From: Thermoflavimicrobium daqui | GTDB lineage: Bacteria; Bacillota; Bacilli; Thermoactinomycetales; Thermoactinomycetaceae | Direction: 5' to 3' | Assembly: GCF_003313465.1 (NCBI RefSeq) | Contig: NZ_KZ845670.1 | Location: 1-64,000 of the forward strand | Length of the DNA stretch: 64,000 nucleotides | Part shown: one piece after another, positions 53,802 through 63,086 of the stretch | Layout of the letters: every line of letters begins with the position of its first letter | Numbering within the stretch: the first letter of the stretch is position 1 | Notes under the pieces: generated by a model | Told to the model about the DNA's origin: nothing | The model's input: the letters and a program-made list of their open reading frames with translations, nothing else | Databases searched by the model: none | Program-made: the position numbers and the translations under genes

Positions 53802-54140
53802 TTACTTTTCCCCGTTTTCCTCTAAATAAATGCTTACTTCAGCGAGTCCTCCATCAACATTAATCACATCTTTAAATCCTTGACTTAATAAAAAGTTAGC
53901 TGCATGTAAACTCCGTATACCATGGGCACAGAAAAGATAAATCGGCTTTTTGGGGTCTAATTTAGATACACAGGTAGGTAAAGAAGCTAAGGGAATCAAC
54001 TGACTGTCTCTTAAATGATACACTTCCCACTCTTCTGGCTCTCTTACATCGATTAACTGAGCATGACCAAGCTCCCTTTTCTGAAACTTCTGAGCGAATT
54101 CTTCTGCGGAAATATGATATTTTGCTTGATTTTCTATCAT
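53802..54140 (-). CDS. Single-domain rhodanese-like protein
   Basis: A 112-residue sulfurtransferase-type domain. LIDVREPEEWEVYHLRDSQL, then LFCAHGIRSLHAANFLLSQG with active-site Cys in the loop CAHGIR, and VINVDGGLAE. Such proteins carry persulfide sulfur; the partner is unknown. AAGGTG precedes the ATG at 54140. It faces fer, tail to tail. Confidence 0.9.
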   Translation of the reverse strand: MIENQAKYHISAEEFAQKFQKRELGHAQLIDVREPEEWEVYHLRDSQLIPLASLPTCVSKLDPKKPIYLFCAHGIRSLHAANFLLSQGFKDVINVDGGLAEVSIYLEENGEK

Positions 54141-54184
54141 TGAATCACCTTATTTTTTTGATCTTTATTCTTTTAAACTTTTGT

Positions 54185-54213
54185 TTGCGAATGATAGCAA
54201 AAGTGAATACAAT
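54185..54213 (+). promoter_or_regulatory. Sigma-A promoter of ppa
   Basis: TTGCGA (54185-54190), 17 bp, TACAAT (54208-54213), about 55 bp before the ppa start. Confidence 0.6.
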
Positions 54214-54267
54214 GTGATTTAGATGGGTTTACAATATCATCTACATAATATATCGAGGAGGATTTTC

Positions 54268-54762
54268 ATGTCCAAAGAATTAGTTGTTGATGCTTTTATT
54301 GAGATCCCTACTGGTAGCCAAAATAAATATGAATATGATAAAGAAAAAGGCGTTTTTCGTCTCGATCGTGTATTATATTCTCCTATGCACTATCCAACTG
54401 AATATGGTTACTTGGAAGGAACACTCGCCGAAGACGGAGATCCATTGGATATCTTAGTATTAACGAGCTTCCCTACTTTTCCAGGTTGTGTCATCAGCAG
54501 CCGTGTCTTAGGTGTATTAATCATGTCTGATGATAAAGGACAAGATGAAAAATTGCTGGCTGTACCTGTAGATGACCCTCGGTTTAACAATGTAAACACC
54601 TTGGATGATGTAGCTCCACACATTTTAGATGAGATTTCTCACTTCTTTCAAGTATATAAAGATCTGGAGAAAAAAGAAACTAAAATCGAAGGCTGGAAAG
54701 ATGCTGAGTTTGCTCGCAACTTATATGAAGAGTGCTTAAAACGATATCAAGAAACGAAGTAA
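54268..54762 (+). CDS. ppa: Inorganic pyrophosphatase, family I
   Basis: A 164-residue soluble enzyme splitting pyrophosphate and so driving biosynthetic reactions. VDAFIEIPTGSQNKYEYDKE, YGYLEGTLAEDGDPLDILVL with metal-binding Asp residues and AVPVDDPRFNNV agree with family I. B. subtilis uses the unrelated family II enzyme (PpaC), so this is a lineage difference. The ATG at 54268 follows GAGGAGG; the frame open to 54223 has no ribosome site. Confidence 0.95.
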   Translation: MSKELVVDAFIEIPTGSQNKYEYDKEKGVFRLDRVLYSPMHYPTEYGYLEGTLAEDGDPLDILVLTSFPTFPGCVISSRVLGVLIMSDDKGQDEKLLAVPVDDPRFNNVNTLDDVAPHILDEISHFFQVYKDLEKKETKIEGWKDAEFARNLYEECLKRYQETK

Positions 54763-54766
54763 TCAG

Positions 54767-54791
54767 TCCCCCCTTTAACAGGGGGTTTTCA
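54767..54791 (+). terminator. Terminator after ppa
   Basis: CCCCC pairs with GGGGG around TTTAACA, followed by TTTTC, a few bases past the ppa stop. Confidence 0.75.
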
Positions 54792-54917
54792 TTTGCCTAC
54801 AAATCTTACAACGACTTTCTTTTTCTGTTTCACTTTTACTGGGTAAAAAACAAAAAAGTTATTCAACAGAAAAAGGAAAATCAAGTAAAAGGTGGTTTAG
54901 ACAAGAGTGATCCTATT

Positions 54918-57068
54918 TTATTCCTGAAAAAGTAGACGTAGTTGTCTTGCAAGCTCATAATGTAAGGTTTTCACCTCATTCTCAAAGCGTAGCTGGATTT
55001 TCCTACCAGGTACAGTTCCCGCAAGAGGTGTCACTTTTACCACTGTACCTATTCCTAATTTGCTATGTCTTAATCTCATACCCGGAATTACTTCTTCATG
55101 GACAAAGCGCAATTGTGGCTGTGATTTTAGTTGGCTTTGACTTATCTGGTGCACAGTAACTATGTTTCGCTCATGGGTAACAGCTATTTCATCAGCTGCC
55201 ATGTTTTTATCAGGCATTTTAAACCCTAGTTCTTTTAAAAAGGGAGAAGGACTAAGTTTTTTTCCTTGTCTCATCTTACTTATAGACAAATAAAGTTCAC
55301 TTTTCGCCCGTGTTATCGCGACATATAAAAGACGACGTTCTTCTTCCCAAGCATCTTGCTTTCGATGTTCGGGTACTTGCAAGCTACGACGGTGTGGCAA
55401 GAACATAGCATGAAGACCGATTAAAAAAACACGGTCAAACTCCAATCCCTTGGATTTATGAAATGTCATCAGATGAACCTGTGGCTTAGGATGTGGTTTT
55501 TTCATATAGCTTTCCACTTTTTCAGTGTGCAAGAGCAATGCTTGTCCATCAGTCCAATATTTCGCTGCCAATAATAGCTCCTCAGCAGGTTCAAATACAA
55601 GCAGACGGTCATTCCCCGTCTCTTCGGCAAATTTCTCCAAAAAACGGTCATAGCCAATCTCTTGTCTAATAAGATGGACTCCTTCTAATGCAGTCATCTC
55701 CTTCAAACGCATAATCATCTTTCGCATTTCTTTTAGTAAACGAATTTGGTAATGTTCTAGACCTGGTATCTCAGGCAGGACATCGAGTAAAGTGCGATCT
55801 GATCTTCGGGCTAAATCCCAACAAGAGTCTATCCATCTTTCATTAAAAAGATATCGTTTTGGTTTATTCATAATTCGTACTAGGGAATCTAAGTCATTAG
55901 GTTGATAGGCAAGCCGAAAATAAGCCAAGATATCTTGTACTTGCCAACGCTTATAAAAAGAACCTTCGCCTGATGAAACAGAGAAAGGAATCCCTTTTCT
56001 AATAAGTGCATCAACCATCGAGCGTGCTTGCGTCGATGTTCGATATAATATGGCTGTTTCAACACCATCTGATAAATAAGATAAAATTTGATTAGACTCT
56101 GCTTCTTCATCTTCTGGCTCTAGCCATTCAGGCGAAGCCCCTTTTGTTCCTAATCCTTGTCGTAGCTTTTTTTGACGTTTTTTGTTCTTACGAATCAACT
56201 GATCACTTAAATGGATAATCTCATCTGTTGAACGATAATTGATGGATAAAATCACTTGTTTTAACTCTGGAAATTCCTTCTTTAGCTTATACATGTAAGT
56301 TGGGTCACTTCCGCGAAACCCATAGATAGCTTGATCATCATCCCCCACCACAAATAGGCATCGATGTTTTTCACTAAGCTGAATGATGATGTCATATTGA
56401 ACTCGGTTGATATCTTGAAATTCATCAACCAAAATATATTTAAATCGCTCTTGCCATTTAGCTAGAATATGAGGGTTTTGTAGTTGACGATAAGTAGCTA
56501 CTAAGATATCATCATAGTCCCAATAATGAAACTGTTTCTTTTTCTCTTCATACGCTTGATATAAATCACGGAATAGAATATTGCTTTTCTTTTGCACGTT
56601 TAAGTTTTGAGGAAAAATAAGATTCCCCTTACATAAGCCAATTTGATTCAGATATGTCGAAATCGATTCGTCGTCAGCTGGTAGTTCTTTGCCTGCTAAC
56701 CACTCACGAATCCATTCTTTTTGCTCTACAGCGGATAAAAAAGATGGAATGCGTCCGAAATCTTCACGTAACATGAGTAAAAATAATGAATGAAAAGTCC
56801 CGATCATCATTTTATTTACTTTATCTGGCATAATTTGTGCCAAGCGCTCTTTCATCTCTTTGGCTGCAGCACGTGTAAATGTAACAACCATAAGTTGTTC
56901 AGGTAGGGTTCCTTTTTCTAATAAATAGAGAACCCGACGAGTGAGTACAGTTGTTTTTCCACTTCCGGGACCAGCAAATACTACTGTCGGACCATCTGCT
57001 GCCGTTACAGCTTCCCGTTGTGCTTCATTTAAATCATCCAATAATAACTCTATTGTAGAACCGAACAT
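54918..57068 (-). CDS. UvrD/PcrA-like DNA helicase (YjcD-like)
   Basis: About 716 residues of superfamily 1 helicase. NEAQREAVTA (Q motif), GPGSGKTTVLTRRV (Walker A), DEFQDINRVQ, GDDDQAIYGFRG, INYRST, TFHKSKGLEFD and VAITRAKSELY are the successive motifs. The end (MRLRHSKLGIGTVVKVTPLA) is the small Tudor-like domain of PcrA and YjcD proteins that contacts RNA polymerase in PcrA. It is unlike the fused helicase at 422-3001, having no nuclease. The ATG at 57068 has AAAGGGG 13 bp upstream, a rather long spacing. PcrA itself is normally beside ligA, so this is likely the accessory paralogue. Confidence 0.88.
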   Translation of the reverse strand: MFGSTIELLLDDLNEAQREAVTAADGPTVVFAGPGSGKTTVLTRRVLYLLEKGTLPEQLMVVTFTRAAAKEMKERLAQIMPDKVNKMMIGTFHSLFLLMLREDFGRIPSFLSAVEQKEWIREWLAGKELPADDESISTYLNQIGLCKGNLIFPQNLNVQKKSNILFRDLYQAYEEKKKQFHYWDYDDILVATYRQLQNPHILAKWQERFKYILVDEFQDINRVQYDIIIQLSEKHRCLFVVGDDDQAIYGFRGSDPTYMYKLKKEFPELKQVILSINYRSTDEIIHLSDQLIRKNKKRQKKLRQGLGTKGASPEWLEPEDEEAESNQILSYLSDGVETAILYRTSTQARSMVDALIRKGIPFSVSSGEGSFYKRWQVQDILAYFRLAYQPNDLDSLVRIMNKPKRYLFNERWIDSCWDLARRSDRTLLDVLPEIPGLEHYQIRLLKEMRKMIMRLKEMTALEGVHLIRQEIGYDRFLEKFAEETGNDRLLVFEPAEELLLAAKYWTDGQALLLHTEKVESYMKKPHPKPQVHLMTFHKSKGLEFDRVFLIGLHAMFLPHRRSLQVPEHRKQDAWEEERRLLYVAITRAKSELYLSISKMRQGKKLSPSPFLKELGFKMPDKNMAADEIAVTHERNIVTVHQISQSQLKSQPQLRFVHEEVIPGMRLRHSKLGIGTVVKVTPLAGTVPGRKIQLRFENEVKTLHYELARQLRLLFQE

Positions 57069-57287
57069 ATAAATTGAATTCCCCTTTCTTCCACGTGAAA
57101 GGTCTCTTCTAAACAAACTTATGTTATCATAGATTGAACCTGTTTGAATCATGGTAATTAGTCACATAGAATCCATGCTAATTATTTGCATAATAATACA
57201 AGTGACAAGTAAGTTCTAAAACAATTAGAAGATCGTTTATATGATATTCCAGACACAATTTAGACTTAAAATAGGGAAAATTAGACA

Positions 57288-57316
57288 TTGACTCTTTAAT
57301 TTTTCCTTGCTACAGT
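57288..57316 (+). promoter_or_regulatory. Promoter of the serine operon
   Basis: TTGACT (57288-57293), 17 bp, TACAGT (57311-57316). It lies about 30 bp before the T-box leader. Confidence 0.6.
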
Positions 57317-57344
57317 AATAAGCATAATTTAACAAGTTAACACG

Positions 57345-57598
57345 ATGATGGAGCCAAGCATGATATCAAACTTACAGAGAGCCGATGGCTGGTGAAAATC
57401 GGCAGTTGATCCATGTGGAGCACTCCGGAGCGGCTTACTGAAATCATATGTAGGTAAGCACGGTTGTACCGTTATCCATGACAGGTCGTAAAGACCTACT
57501 AAGGTTGCACAGCGTGAGCATGCAACGAATGAGGGTGGCACCACGAACCTTTCGTCCCTCACACCTAGCCATAGGTGTGAAGGCGAAAGGTTTTTTTA
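57345..57598 (+). promoter_or_regulatory. T-box leader, probable serine specifier (AGC)
   Basis: The T-box sequence GAGGGTGGCACCACG lies at 57531-57545. Stem I shows CCGATGGCTGGTGAAAATCGG; aligning the following stretch to the glyQS leader places AGC (57419-57421, a Ser codon) as specifier before the conserved A and CCGGAGC. A terminator stem ACCTTTCG/CGAAAGGT plus an inner ACACCTA/TAGGTGT ends in TTTTTTT at 57592-57598. Uncharged tRNA-Ser would allow read-through into the downstream genes. Confidence 0.92.
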
Positions 57599-57621
57599 TT
57601 TTATTTTAAGGAGGGTCTCAT

Positions 57622-58779
57622 ATGTTTTTTGCAGATAAGTTTCAACTTCGTATTCCTGGTCCTACTCCAATTCCCCCAAGTGTAGAGCGAGCAATGGCTC
57701 AACCCATGATTGGACATCGCAGTACGGATGCGTCTGAACTAGTCGCTTTATGTAGCAATAAACTCAAACCCATTTTAGGAACAGAGGAACAACCCCTTAT
57801 TTTAAGTAGCTCAGGTACAGCAGCACTCGAAGCTTGCGTTGTTAATACACTCTCTCCGAGTGAAGAAGCAGTTGTAATAGTAACAGGTGTATTTGGAGAG
57901 CGCTTTGTAAAGATTCTCGAACGCTACCAAGTATATGTTCATCGCCTTGATATTCCTTGGGGGACAGCCTGTAGCCCAGATGTACTTCAAGCATTCCTTC
58001 ATCAACATCCTCATGTAAAAGCGGTATTTATGACCTATTGCGAAACATCTACAGGAGTACTCAATCCGATTAGAGAACTCGCTCAAGTTACTCATACCCA
58101 TTCTGATGCACTGGTGATCGTGGATGGTGTAAGTTGTATCGGTGCGGTTCCAAGCCAGATGGATGAATGGGGTATTGACCTTTTGGTAACAGGTTCACAA
58201 AAAGCCTTTATGCTTCCACCAGGGCTTGCTTTTGTTGGAGTAAGCAAACGAGCATGGAAAGTGATTGAGCAAAATCAAACACCGCGCTTTTATCTTGATC
58301 TTCGAGCTTATCAGAGCCAGCTCAACAAAAAGACCACACCATATACACCTGCACTTTCATTATTATTTGGTCTAAAAGAAGTGCTCCGGTTACTCGAAGA
58401 AGAAGGTCTCGTCCATGTTTATCATCGACACGAGTTACTTAAAAATATGACCCGTGCGGGGATTCGGGGACTTGGTCTTCCTTTAATGACATCAGATGAA
58501 GACGCATCTCCAACCGTTACATCGATTGATGGAAAAGATGCAGATTGGGATGTTGAAGAGCTACGAAAGGCGCTAAGAAAGCTTAATGTTACCGTTGCTG
58601 GTGGACAACAATATCTCAAAGGACAAATCTTCCGTATTGGACATATGGGTTATTGTGATCCATTTGATATTCTATCAACTCTTTCAGCACTCGAAATTGC
58701 TCTAAAACAAATCAACGCCCCAATCGAACTAGGTCAAGGCGTTCAAGCTGCTCAGGAGGTGTTCTTACAACATGTATAA
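57622..58779 (+). CDS. Class V aminotransferase, probable phosphoserine aminotransferase
   Basis: A 385-residue PLP enzyme of the serine/alanine-glyoxylate aminotransferase group. RIPGPTPIPPSVERAMAQPM at the start, SSSGTAALEA, VDGVSCIGAVPSQMDEWGID and VTGSQKAFMLPPG with the PLP Lys are visible. It lacks the features of ordinary SerC, but serA follows with an 8-bp overlap and a serine T-box precedes it, so it most likely performs the phosphoserine step. AAGGAGG precedes the ATG. Soluble hydrogenase small-subunit-like proteins are another name for this group. Confidence 0.85.
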   Translation: MFFADKFQLRIPGPTPIPPSVERAMAQPMIGHRSTDASELVALCSNKLKPILGTEEQPLILSSSGTAALEACVVNTLSPSEEAVVIVTGVFGERFVKILERYQVYVHRLDIPWGTACSPDVLQAFLHQHPHVKAVFMTYCETSTGVLNPIRELAQVTHTHSDALVIVDGVSCIGAVPSQMDEWGIDLLVTGSQKAFMLPPGLAFVGVSKRAWKVIEQNQTPRFYLDLRAYQSQLNKKTTPYTPALSLLFGLKEVLRLLEEEGLVHVYHRHELLKNMTRAGIRGLGLPLMTSDEDASPTVTSIDGKDADWDVEELRKALRKLNVTVAGGQQYLKGQIFRIGHMGYCDPFDILSTLSALEIALKQINAPIELGQGVQAAQEVFLQHV

Positions 58780-60352
58780 AGTATTAATCACTGATCCACT
58801 CAGCGATTTAGGTATTCAAAAATTGCTAATGGATCCAGAAGTCGAAGTAGTCCGTAAAACCAATTTATCCTTCGATGAATTGCTACTCGAAATCGAAAGT
58901 GCTGATGCCTTATTAGTTCGTAGCCAAACCCAAGTAACAGCTGAAGTGATCGAAAAAGCTGCCCGTTTAAAAGTAATTGGTCGTGCAGGTGTGGGAGTAG
59001 ATAATATCGATATTACTGCCGCAACCAAAAAAGGGATTATCGTGGTTAATGCCCCAGACGGAAATACCATTTCAACAGCAGAACATACCTTTGCCATGAT
59101 GATTGCTCTCGCTCGCAATATTCCACAAGCTTACCGTTCAACCATCCAAGGGGAGTGGAAACGCAAACAATTTGTTGGAGTCGAATTGAAGGGCAAAACC
59201 TTAAGTATTATCGGACTAGGCAGAATTGGGGGTGAATTGGCAAAACGAGCTAAAGTATTTCAGATGGATGTGGTTGCTTACGATCCTTATCTAACAGAAC
59301 AGCGTGCTAAAAAATTAGGGGTAAAAAAAGCATCCTTCGAAGAAGCCATTGCTATAGGTGACTTTATTACTGTTCACACTCCACTTACTAAAACGACTCG
59401 TCATTTGATCAATCAAGATGTATTTACTCAGATGAAGCCAGGTGTGCGTATTTTAAATTGTGCCCGAGGTGGAATTATTGATGAAGATGCATTATACGAA
59501 GCCATTCAATCTGGAAAAGTAGCAGGAGCAGCTCTCGATGTATTCGTTACCGAACCTCCTGGAGAACATCCATTGTTTTCTTTGCCACAAGTGATCGCTA
59601 CACCGCATTTAGGTGCATCAACGGTAGAGGCTCAGGAAAATGTCGCTATCGACGTTTCGGAAGAAGTGCTTCATATATTGCATAAGCAACCTTTTAAAAA
59701 TGCGGTCAATTTGCCTTCAATCCCTGAAGAATTGCAAGCTAAGCTACAACCTTATCAAGGACTAGCCGAAAAATTAGGGCAATTTGCGGCTCAAGTGGTA
59801 CAAGGTGCTTTGGAAAAAATTACAGTTACTTTTGCTGGAGAAGTTGCTCAGTGGGATATTGCCCCTCTTACCCGTACCATTTTAAAAGGAGCACTTTCTT
59901 GCCACCTTTCCGATGTCAATGACGTGAATGCTCCACATCTAGCCAAACATAGGGGGATTCAAATCATAGAGCAAAAATCTACTAAAAACTATGGTTTTAC
60001 TCAACTTATCAAAGTGGAAATTAAAACCGATCAGGAACAAAGAAGTGTAGCGGGAACTCTACTTAATGGCTTAGGGCCCCGGATTACCAAAGTAGATAAT
60101 TACTCGATTGATATTTCACCAGATGGTCATCTCCTCTTTATTCAACATCAAGATCGCCCCGGAGCTATCGGCCGAGTAGGTTCGGTTTTAGGCAAATATG
60201 ATATCAATATTGCTACGATGCAAGTAGGTCGGGAAGAGATTGGCGGACAGGCCATTATGCTCCTGCACATCGATAAAGGACTTACATCTGATATCTTACA
60301 AGAGCTCCAGCAAGTAGAAGGGATTTACTCTGTAAAAGAAATTGCATTATAA
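58772..60352 (+). CDS. serA: D-3-phosphoglycerate dehydrogenase
   Basis: This 526-residue NAD-dependent enzyme starts serine synthesis from glycolysis. The catalytic core has [40 protein letters not shown] (nucleotide fold), [19 protein letters not shown] and [16 protein letters not shown] with the catalytic His. An intervening domain and a C-terminal ACT domain ([17 protein letters not shown]) make it the long, serine-sensitive class. It overlaps the aminotransferase gene by 8 bp and ends at a terminator. Confidence 0.96.
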   Translation: MYKVLITDPLSDLGIQKLLMDPEVEVVRKTNLSFDELLLEIESADALLVRSQTQVTAEVIEKAARLKVIGRAGVGVDNIDITAATKKGIIVVNAPDGNTISTAEHTFAMMIALARNIPQAYRSTIQGEWKRKQFVGVELKGKTLSIIGLGRIGGELAKRAKVFQMDVVAYDPYLTEQRAKKLGVKKASFEEAIAIGDFITVHTPLTKTTRHLINQDVFTQMKPGVRILNCARGGIIDEDALYEAIQSGKVAGAALDVFVTEPPGEHPLFSLPQVIATPHLGASTVEAQENVAIDVSEEVLHILHKQPFKNAVNLPSIPEELQAKLQPYQGLAEKLGQFAAQVVQGALEKITVTFAGEVAQWDIAPLTRTILKGALSCHLSDVNDVNAPHLAKHRGIQIIEQKSTKNYGFTQLIKVEIKTDQEQRSVAGTLLNGLGPRITKVDNYSIDISPDGHLLFIQHQDRPGAIGRVGSVLGKYDINIATMQVGREEIGGQAIMLLHIDKGLTSDILQELQQVEGIYSVKEIAL

Positions 60353-60411
60353 ACATCATAAAATAATCTCCTACTATTTAGAGTAACTGCTTTGTTTTAA
60401 TAGTATAATTA

Positions 60412-60466
60412 GAGGGATGACTACAAAGGCTACCATACCTTTGTGGATCATCCCTTTATTATTTTT
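60412..60466 (+). terminator. Terminator after serA
   Basis: GGGATGA and ACAAAGG pair with CCTTTGT and TCATCCC in a 16-bp interrupted stem, followed by TTTATTATTTTT. From here to 60653 there is only AT-rich sequence and a ribosome site for the next gene. Confidence 0.85.
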
Positions 60467-60653
60467 AACCATTACTTAAAAGGAATAGGCTTCCTCCATT
60501 TCTGTCCATTGTAATGGGAATATATTTCATATATACAGAAATTTAATCATATATCAATTGTTGATGGTATTGAATGTTCTAAAATGTGTTATCTAATCGA
60601 CAGGATTGATCTAACGTTGTGCCAAGACTAACCACACAGGAGGATGGATACTG

Positions 60654-60992
60654 ATGGTAGAAGATCAACGAAAGAAAACGCTTATTGTGGTTTACTCTAC
60701 TTTGTTTCTCTCTCTGTTGTTTTATGTTATTCTTTTGTGGATAGCTCCACCCTTATACTTATTTTCATTGATTCCAAGGGTTTTGGTCTTTTTGGCTTTC
60801 CCCATTTTAAGTATTTTTATATTGATTATCTTAACCCCTTTGATTATCATGGCTTGGCGTCGCTTAGGAAGCCGCCATGGCTGGGGAATTATTATTGGTT
60901 TGGTTGTTGTCTGGTGGCTTTGCTTAATATCATATACGATATGGGCCCTATTACTTATCGTTCTGAAATCAGTATTTCATTTTGTAGCCTAA
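60654..60992 (+). CDS. Small membrane protein of unknown function
   Basis: A 112-residue protein that is hydrophobic throughout, with about three segments (VVYSTLFLSLLFYVILLWI, VLVFLAFPILSIFILIIL, GIIIGLVVVWWLCLISYTIW) and a basic loop (RRLGSRHGWG). AGGAGG lies 10 bp before the ATG at 60654. It ends 12 bp before the SDR gene, so the two are probably co-transcribed. Family not recognised. Confidence 0.6.
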   Translation: MVEDQRKKTLIVVYSTLFLSLLFYVILLWIAPPLYLFSLIPRVLVFLAFPILSIFILIILTPLIIMAWRRLGSRHGWGIIIGLVVVWWLCLISYTIWALLLIVLKSVFHFVA

Positions 60993-61004
60993 GGAGTGTT
61001 CTTC

Positions 61005-61694
61005 ATGGATCAAGTAGCTATTGTTACTGGAGCTAGCAAAGGGCTTGGAGCTGCGATTGCACGTCGTTTAGCGCGACAGGGATTAACTGTTGTTGCTTCT
61101 GCTCGTAGTCAAGAGCAACTCCAGTCTCTTGCACAAGAATATCCTAGTCAAATTTTCCCTTTTACATGTGATGTAACCAAAAGTGAACAAGTTCAGTCGC
61201 TGATCCAATTCACGATCGAAAAATGTGGAAAGATCGATGTTCTAATTAATAATGCTGGGTTAGGACGCTTTGCTCCCATACACGAATTAGATGAGTCTGA
61301 TTGGGATGAAATGATGGATGTCAATCTCAAAGGAACCTTTCTCGCTTGTAAATACGCCATACCTTATCTCAAGCAAACCGAAGGGCACATCATCAATATT
61401 TCCAGTGTAGCTGGAATGGTTGCTTTTCCTAATGGTGGTGGCTATTGTGCTTCAAAATTTGGGCTTATGGGTTTTTCCGAAGCTCTTACTTTAGAACTTA
61501 AATCACATCATGTAAATGTATCTACACTTTGCCCTGGCTCGATAAAAACCGAGTTTAACAACCCCAAAGACTGGGCGATGGAGCCAGAGCAAGTGGCAGA
61601 AACGGTTTGGTTGATAATTTCCGCACCCAAAAATGTAATTATCAACCAAGTTGTCATGCGTCCCCAAGTACCTAAAGAATTCCAAAAAAAATAA
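61005..61694 (+). CDS. Short-chain dehydrogenase/reductase
   Basis: A 229-residue SDR oxidoreductase. VAIVTGASKGLGAAIARRLA binds NADP, NNAGLG, the catalytic Ser in INISSVAGMVAFP and YCASKFG (YxxxK) are in place. Substrate cannot be inferred; the size and sequence resemble YqjQ/FabG-like 3-ketoacyl or sugar dehydrogenases. The ATG at 61005 has AAGGAG 8 bp upstream; the frame open to 60996 begins with GTG and overlaps that site. Confidence 0.88.
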   Translation: MDQVAIVTGASKGLGAAIARRLARQGLTVVASARSQEQLQSLAQEYPSQIFPFTCDVTKSEQVQSLIQFTIEKCGKIDVLINNAGLGRFAPIHELDESDWDEMMDVNLKGTFLACKYAIPYLKQTEGHIINISSVAGMVAFPNGGGYCASKFGLMGFSEALTLELKSHHVNVSTLCPGSIKTEFNNPKDWAMEPEQVAETVWLIISAPKNVIINQVVMRPQVPKEFQKK

Positions 61695-61702
61695 GAATAA
61701 GA

Positions 61703-61740
61703 CAGAACATCTCCTATTCGATGAGGTGTTCTGTTTTTTT
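61703..61740 (+). terminator. Terminator after the SDR gene
   Basis: CAGAACA-CTC pairs with GAG-TGTTCTG around a 9-nt loop, followed by TTTTTTT. Confidence 0.85.
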
Positions 61741-62037
61741 GGAACCGATGCTTATTAATCTTTATTTGCAATGAATTCCATTCTATTTTCCAGCAATAGA
61801 TATCTAAATATTCCATTTTATATAATATATGCTATAATTAGAGTGTGTTCGTGTAAAAAACTGAAAAATCTACAAGTTAAACAGTAATTTGCCATACTAT
61901 GAGCCTATCCCATTTATTTTATTCCCAATATTGCAAAAATAGAGAAGAGAAACCGCTAGGAGGTGATCAGTAACAACACCTATCTTCTGCAACTCATTTC
62001 TATCACATCAATCATAGAATAAGAGGAGTGGTTTATC
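61741..62037. other. Intergenic region upstream of the secreted protease
   Basis: About 300 bp. A TATAAT at roughly 61834 could serve as a plus-strand -10 without a convincing -35. An AGGAGGTGATC near 61960 looks like a ribosome site but no ATG, GTG or TTG lies at useful distance; AGAGGAGTGG at 62021 belongs to the protease gene. Confidence 0.4.
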
Positions 62038-62994
62038 ATGAGGAAACTTCGTTCATTTTCCTTTATCTTTGTTTTGACTGGTTTACTTATGTTTTGTCTG
62101 ATGTCTACTGTTCAATCCTCTTCTGCAGCCAATCCATCTGATCTAGATACTTCCATTTCTAAAAATCTAATAACCAATGAAGAGAGTTACGATGCTATGC
62201 CCGCTGTATCAGAGCAGCAGTCCATTTCGCCTGCTTATCAAGGATCAGGTAAACTACATCCACAAGAAATCCCAATCCTTCCTAGTCAACAGAAGCCAGA
62301 TATTACGACTCATTCTATCATTGGAAAAGACAATCGAGCACAAGTTAAGAATACCAAATCATACCCATACAGCGCGATTGCATTTATTGAATTACCGAAA
62401 AATTATGTATGTACAGGTTGGTTTATAAGTCCCGATACTGTCGTAACAGCTGGTCACTGTGTTTATGATGTCTCGAAAAAAAATGGATTAAAAGGTTGGG
62501 TCCCTTGGGCGAAAATTTATCCAGGACGAAACGGTTCCTCCTCTCCGTATGGTTATGCCGATGCAACTTATTTATATACAGTGAAAGGCTGGACCAACAG
62601 TAATGATCCAAAATATGATTATGGTGCGATTAAGATCAACCGTCCTCTAGGCAATCAAACCGGTTGGTTCGGTTATCGATGGCAATCAGCTAGTTTAAAC
62701 GGAATTGGTGAAAATATTGCCGGATATCCTGCCAGTAAACCACAAACCATGTGGCAACATTCTGATAAAATTAGAAAAAACAAAGATAGACAACTCGGTT
62801 ATCAAAACGACACAGAAGGTGGGCAAAGTGGTTCACCTGTGTATGAGCCTAATAATTCCAAGTGTAAAGGTCCTTGCGGAATTGCTATTCATGCATATGG
62901 AACAGGTCTCTACAATGATAATCACAACTACGGAACACGGATTACCAAGGACGTATTTGACAATCTGAGTAATTGGAAGAATGCCAAAAAATAG
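62038..62994 (+). CDS. Secreted V8-like serine protease (S1B family)
   Basis: A 318-residue extracellular protease. Signal peptide about residues 1-30 (FIFVLTGLLMFCLMST), propeptide to about residue 95, then a trypsin-fold domain with catalytic His in VVTAGHCVYD, Asp in PKYDYGAIKI and Ser in GGQSGSPVY. The pattern fits glutamyl endopeptidases of Bacillus (Mpr, BlaSE). Cys in VCTGW and GHCVYD could form a disulfide, as could the later pair in SKCKGPCG. AGAGGAG precedes the ATG. A weak terminator follows. Confidence 0.9.
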   Translation: MRKLRSFSFIFVLTGLLMFCLMSTVQSSSAANPSDLDTSISKNLITNEESYDAMPAVSEQQSISPAYQGSGKLHPQEIPILPSQQKPDITTHSIIGKDNRAQVKNTKSYPYSAIAFIELPKNYVCTGWFISPDTVVTAGHCVYDVSKKNGLKGWVPWAKIYPGRNGSSSPYGYADATYLYTVKGWTNSNDPKYDYGAIKINRPLGNQTGWFGYRWQSASLNGIGENIAGYPASKPQTMWQHSDKIRKNKDRQLGYQNDTEGGQSGSPVYEPNNSKCKGPCGIAIHAYGTGLYNDNHNYGTRITKDVFDNLSNWKNAKK

Positions 62995-63025
62995 AAATGG
63001 CTTCAAACAAGAGTTTGTTACTACA

Positions 63026-63058
63026 GGGGATTCTTTCGTCAAGAACTCCCCTTATTTC
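63026..63058 (+). terminator. Terminator after the protease gene
   Basis: GGGGATTCTT pairs with AAGAACTCCCC (one bulged base) over a 5-nt loop, then TTATTTCTATTTTC. Confidence 0.55.
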
Positions 63059-63086
63059 TATTTTCTATAGTAAAGGGGAGAAATCT

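Noticed and set aside
57329-57562. Minus-strand open frame of 77 codons
   Set aside because: It is the reverse complement of the T-box leader, which explains the conserved sequence.
60644-61036. 130-codon frame overlapping the small membrane protein and SDR genes
   Set aside because: Different frame from two genes that have good ribosome sites; translation is Tyr/Ser/Phe-rich without pattern.
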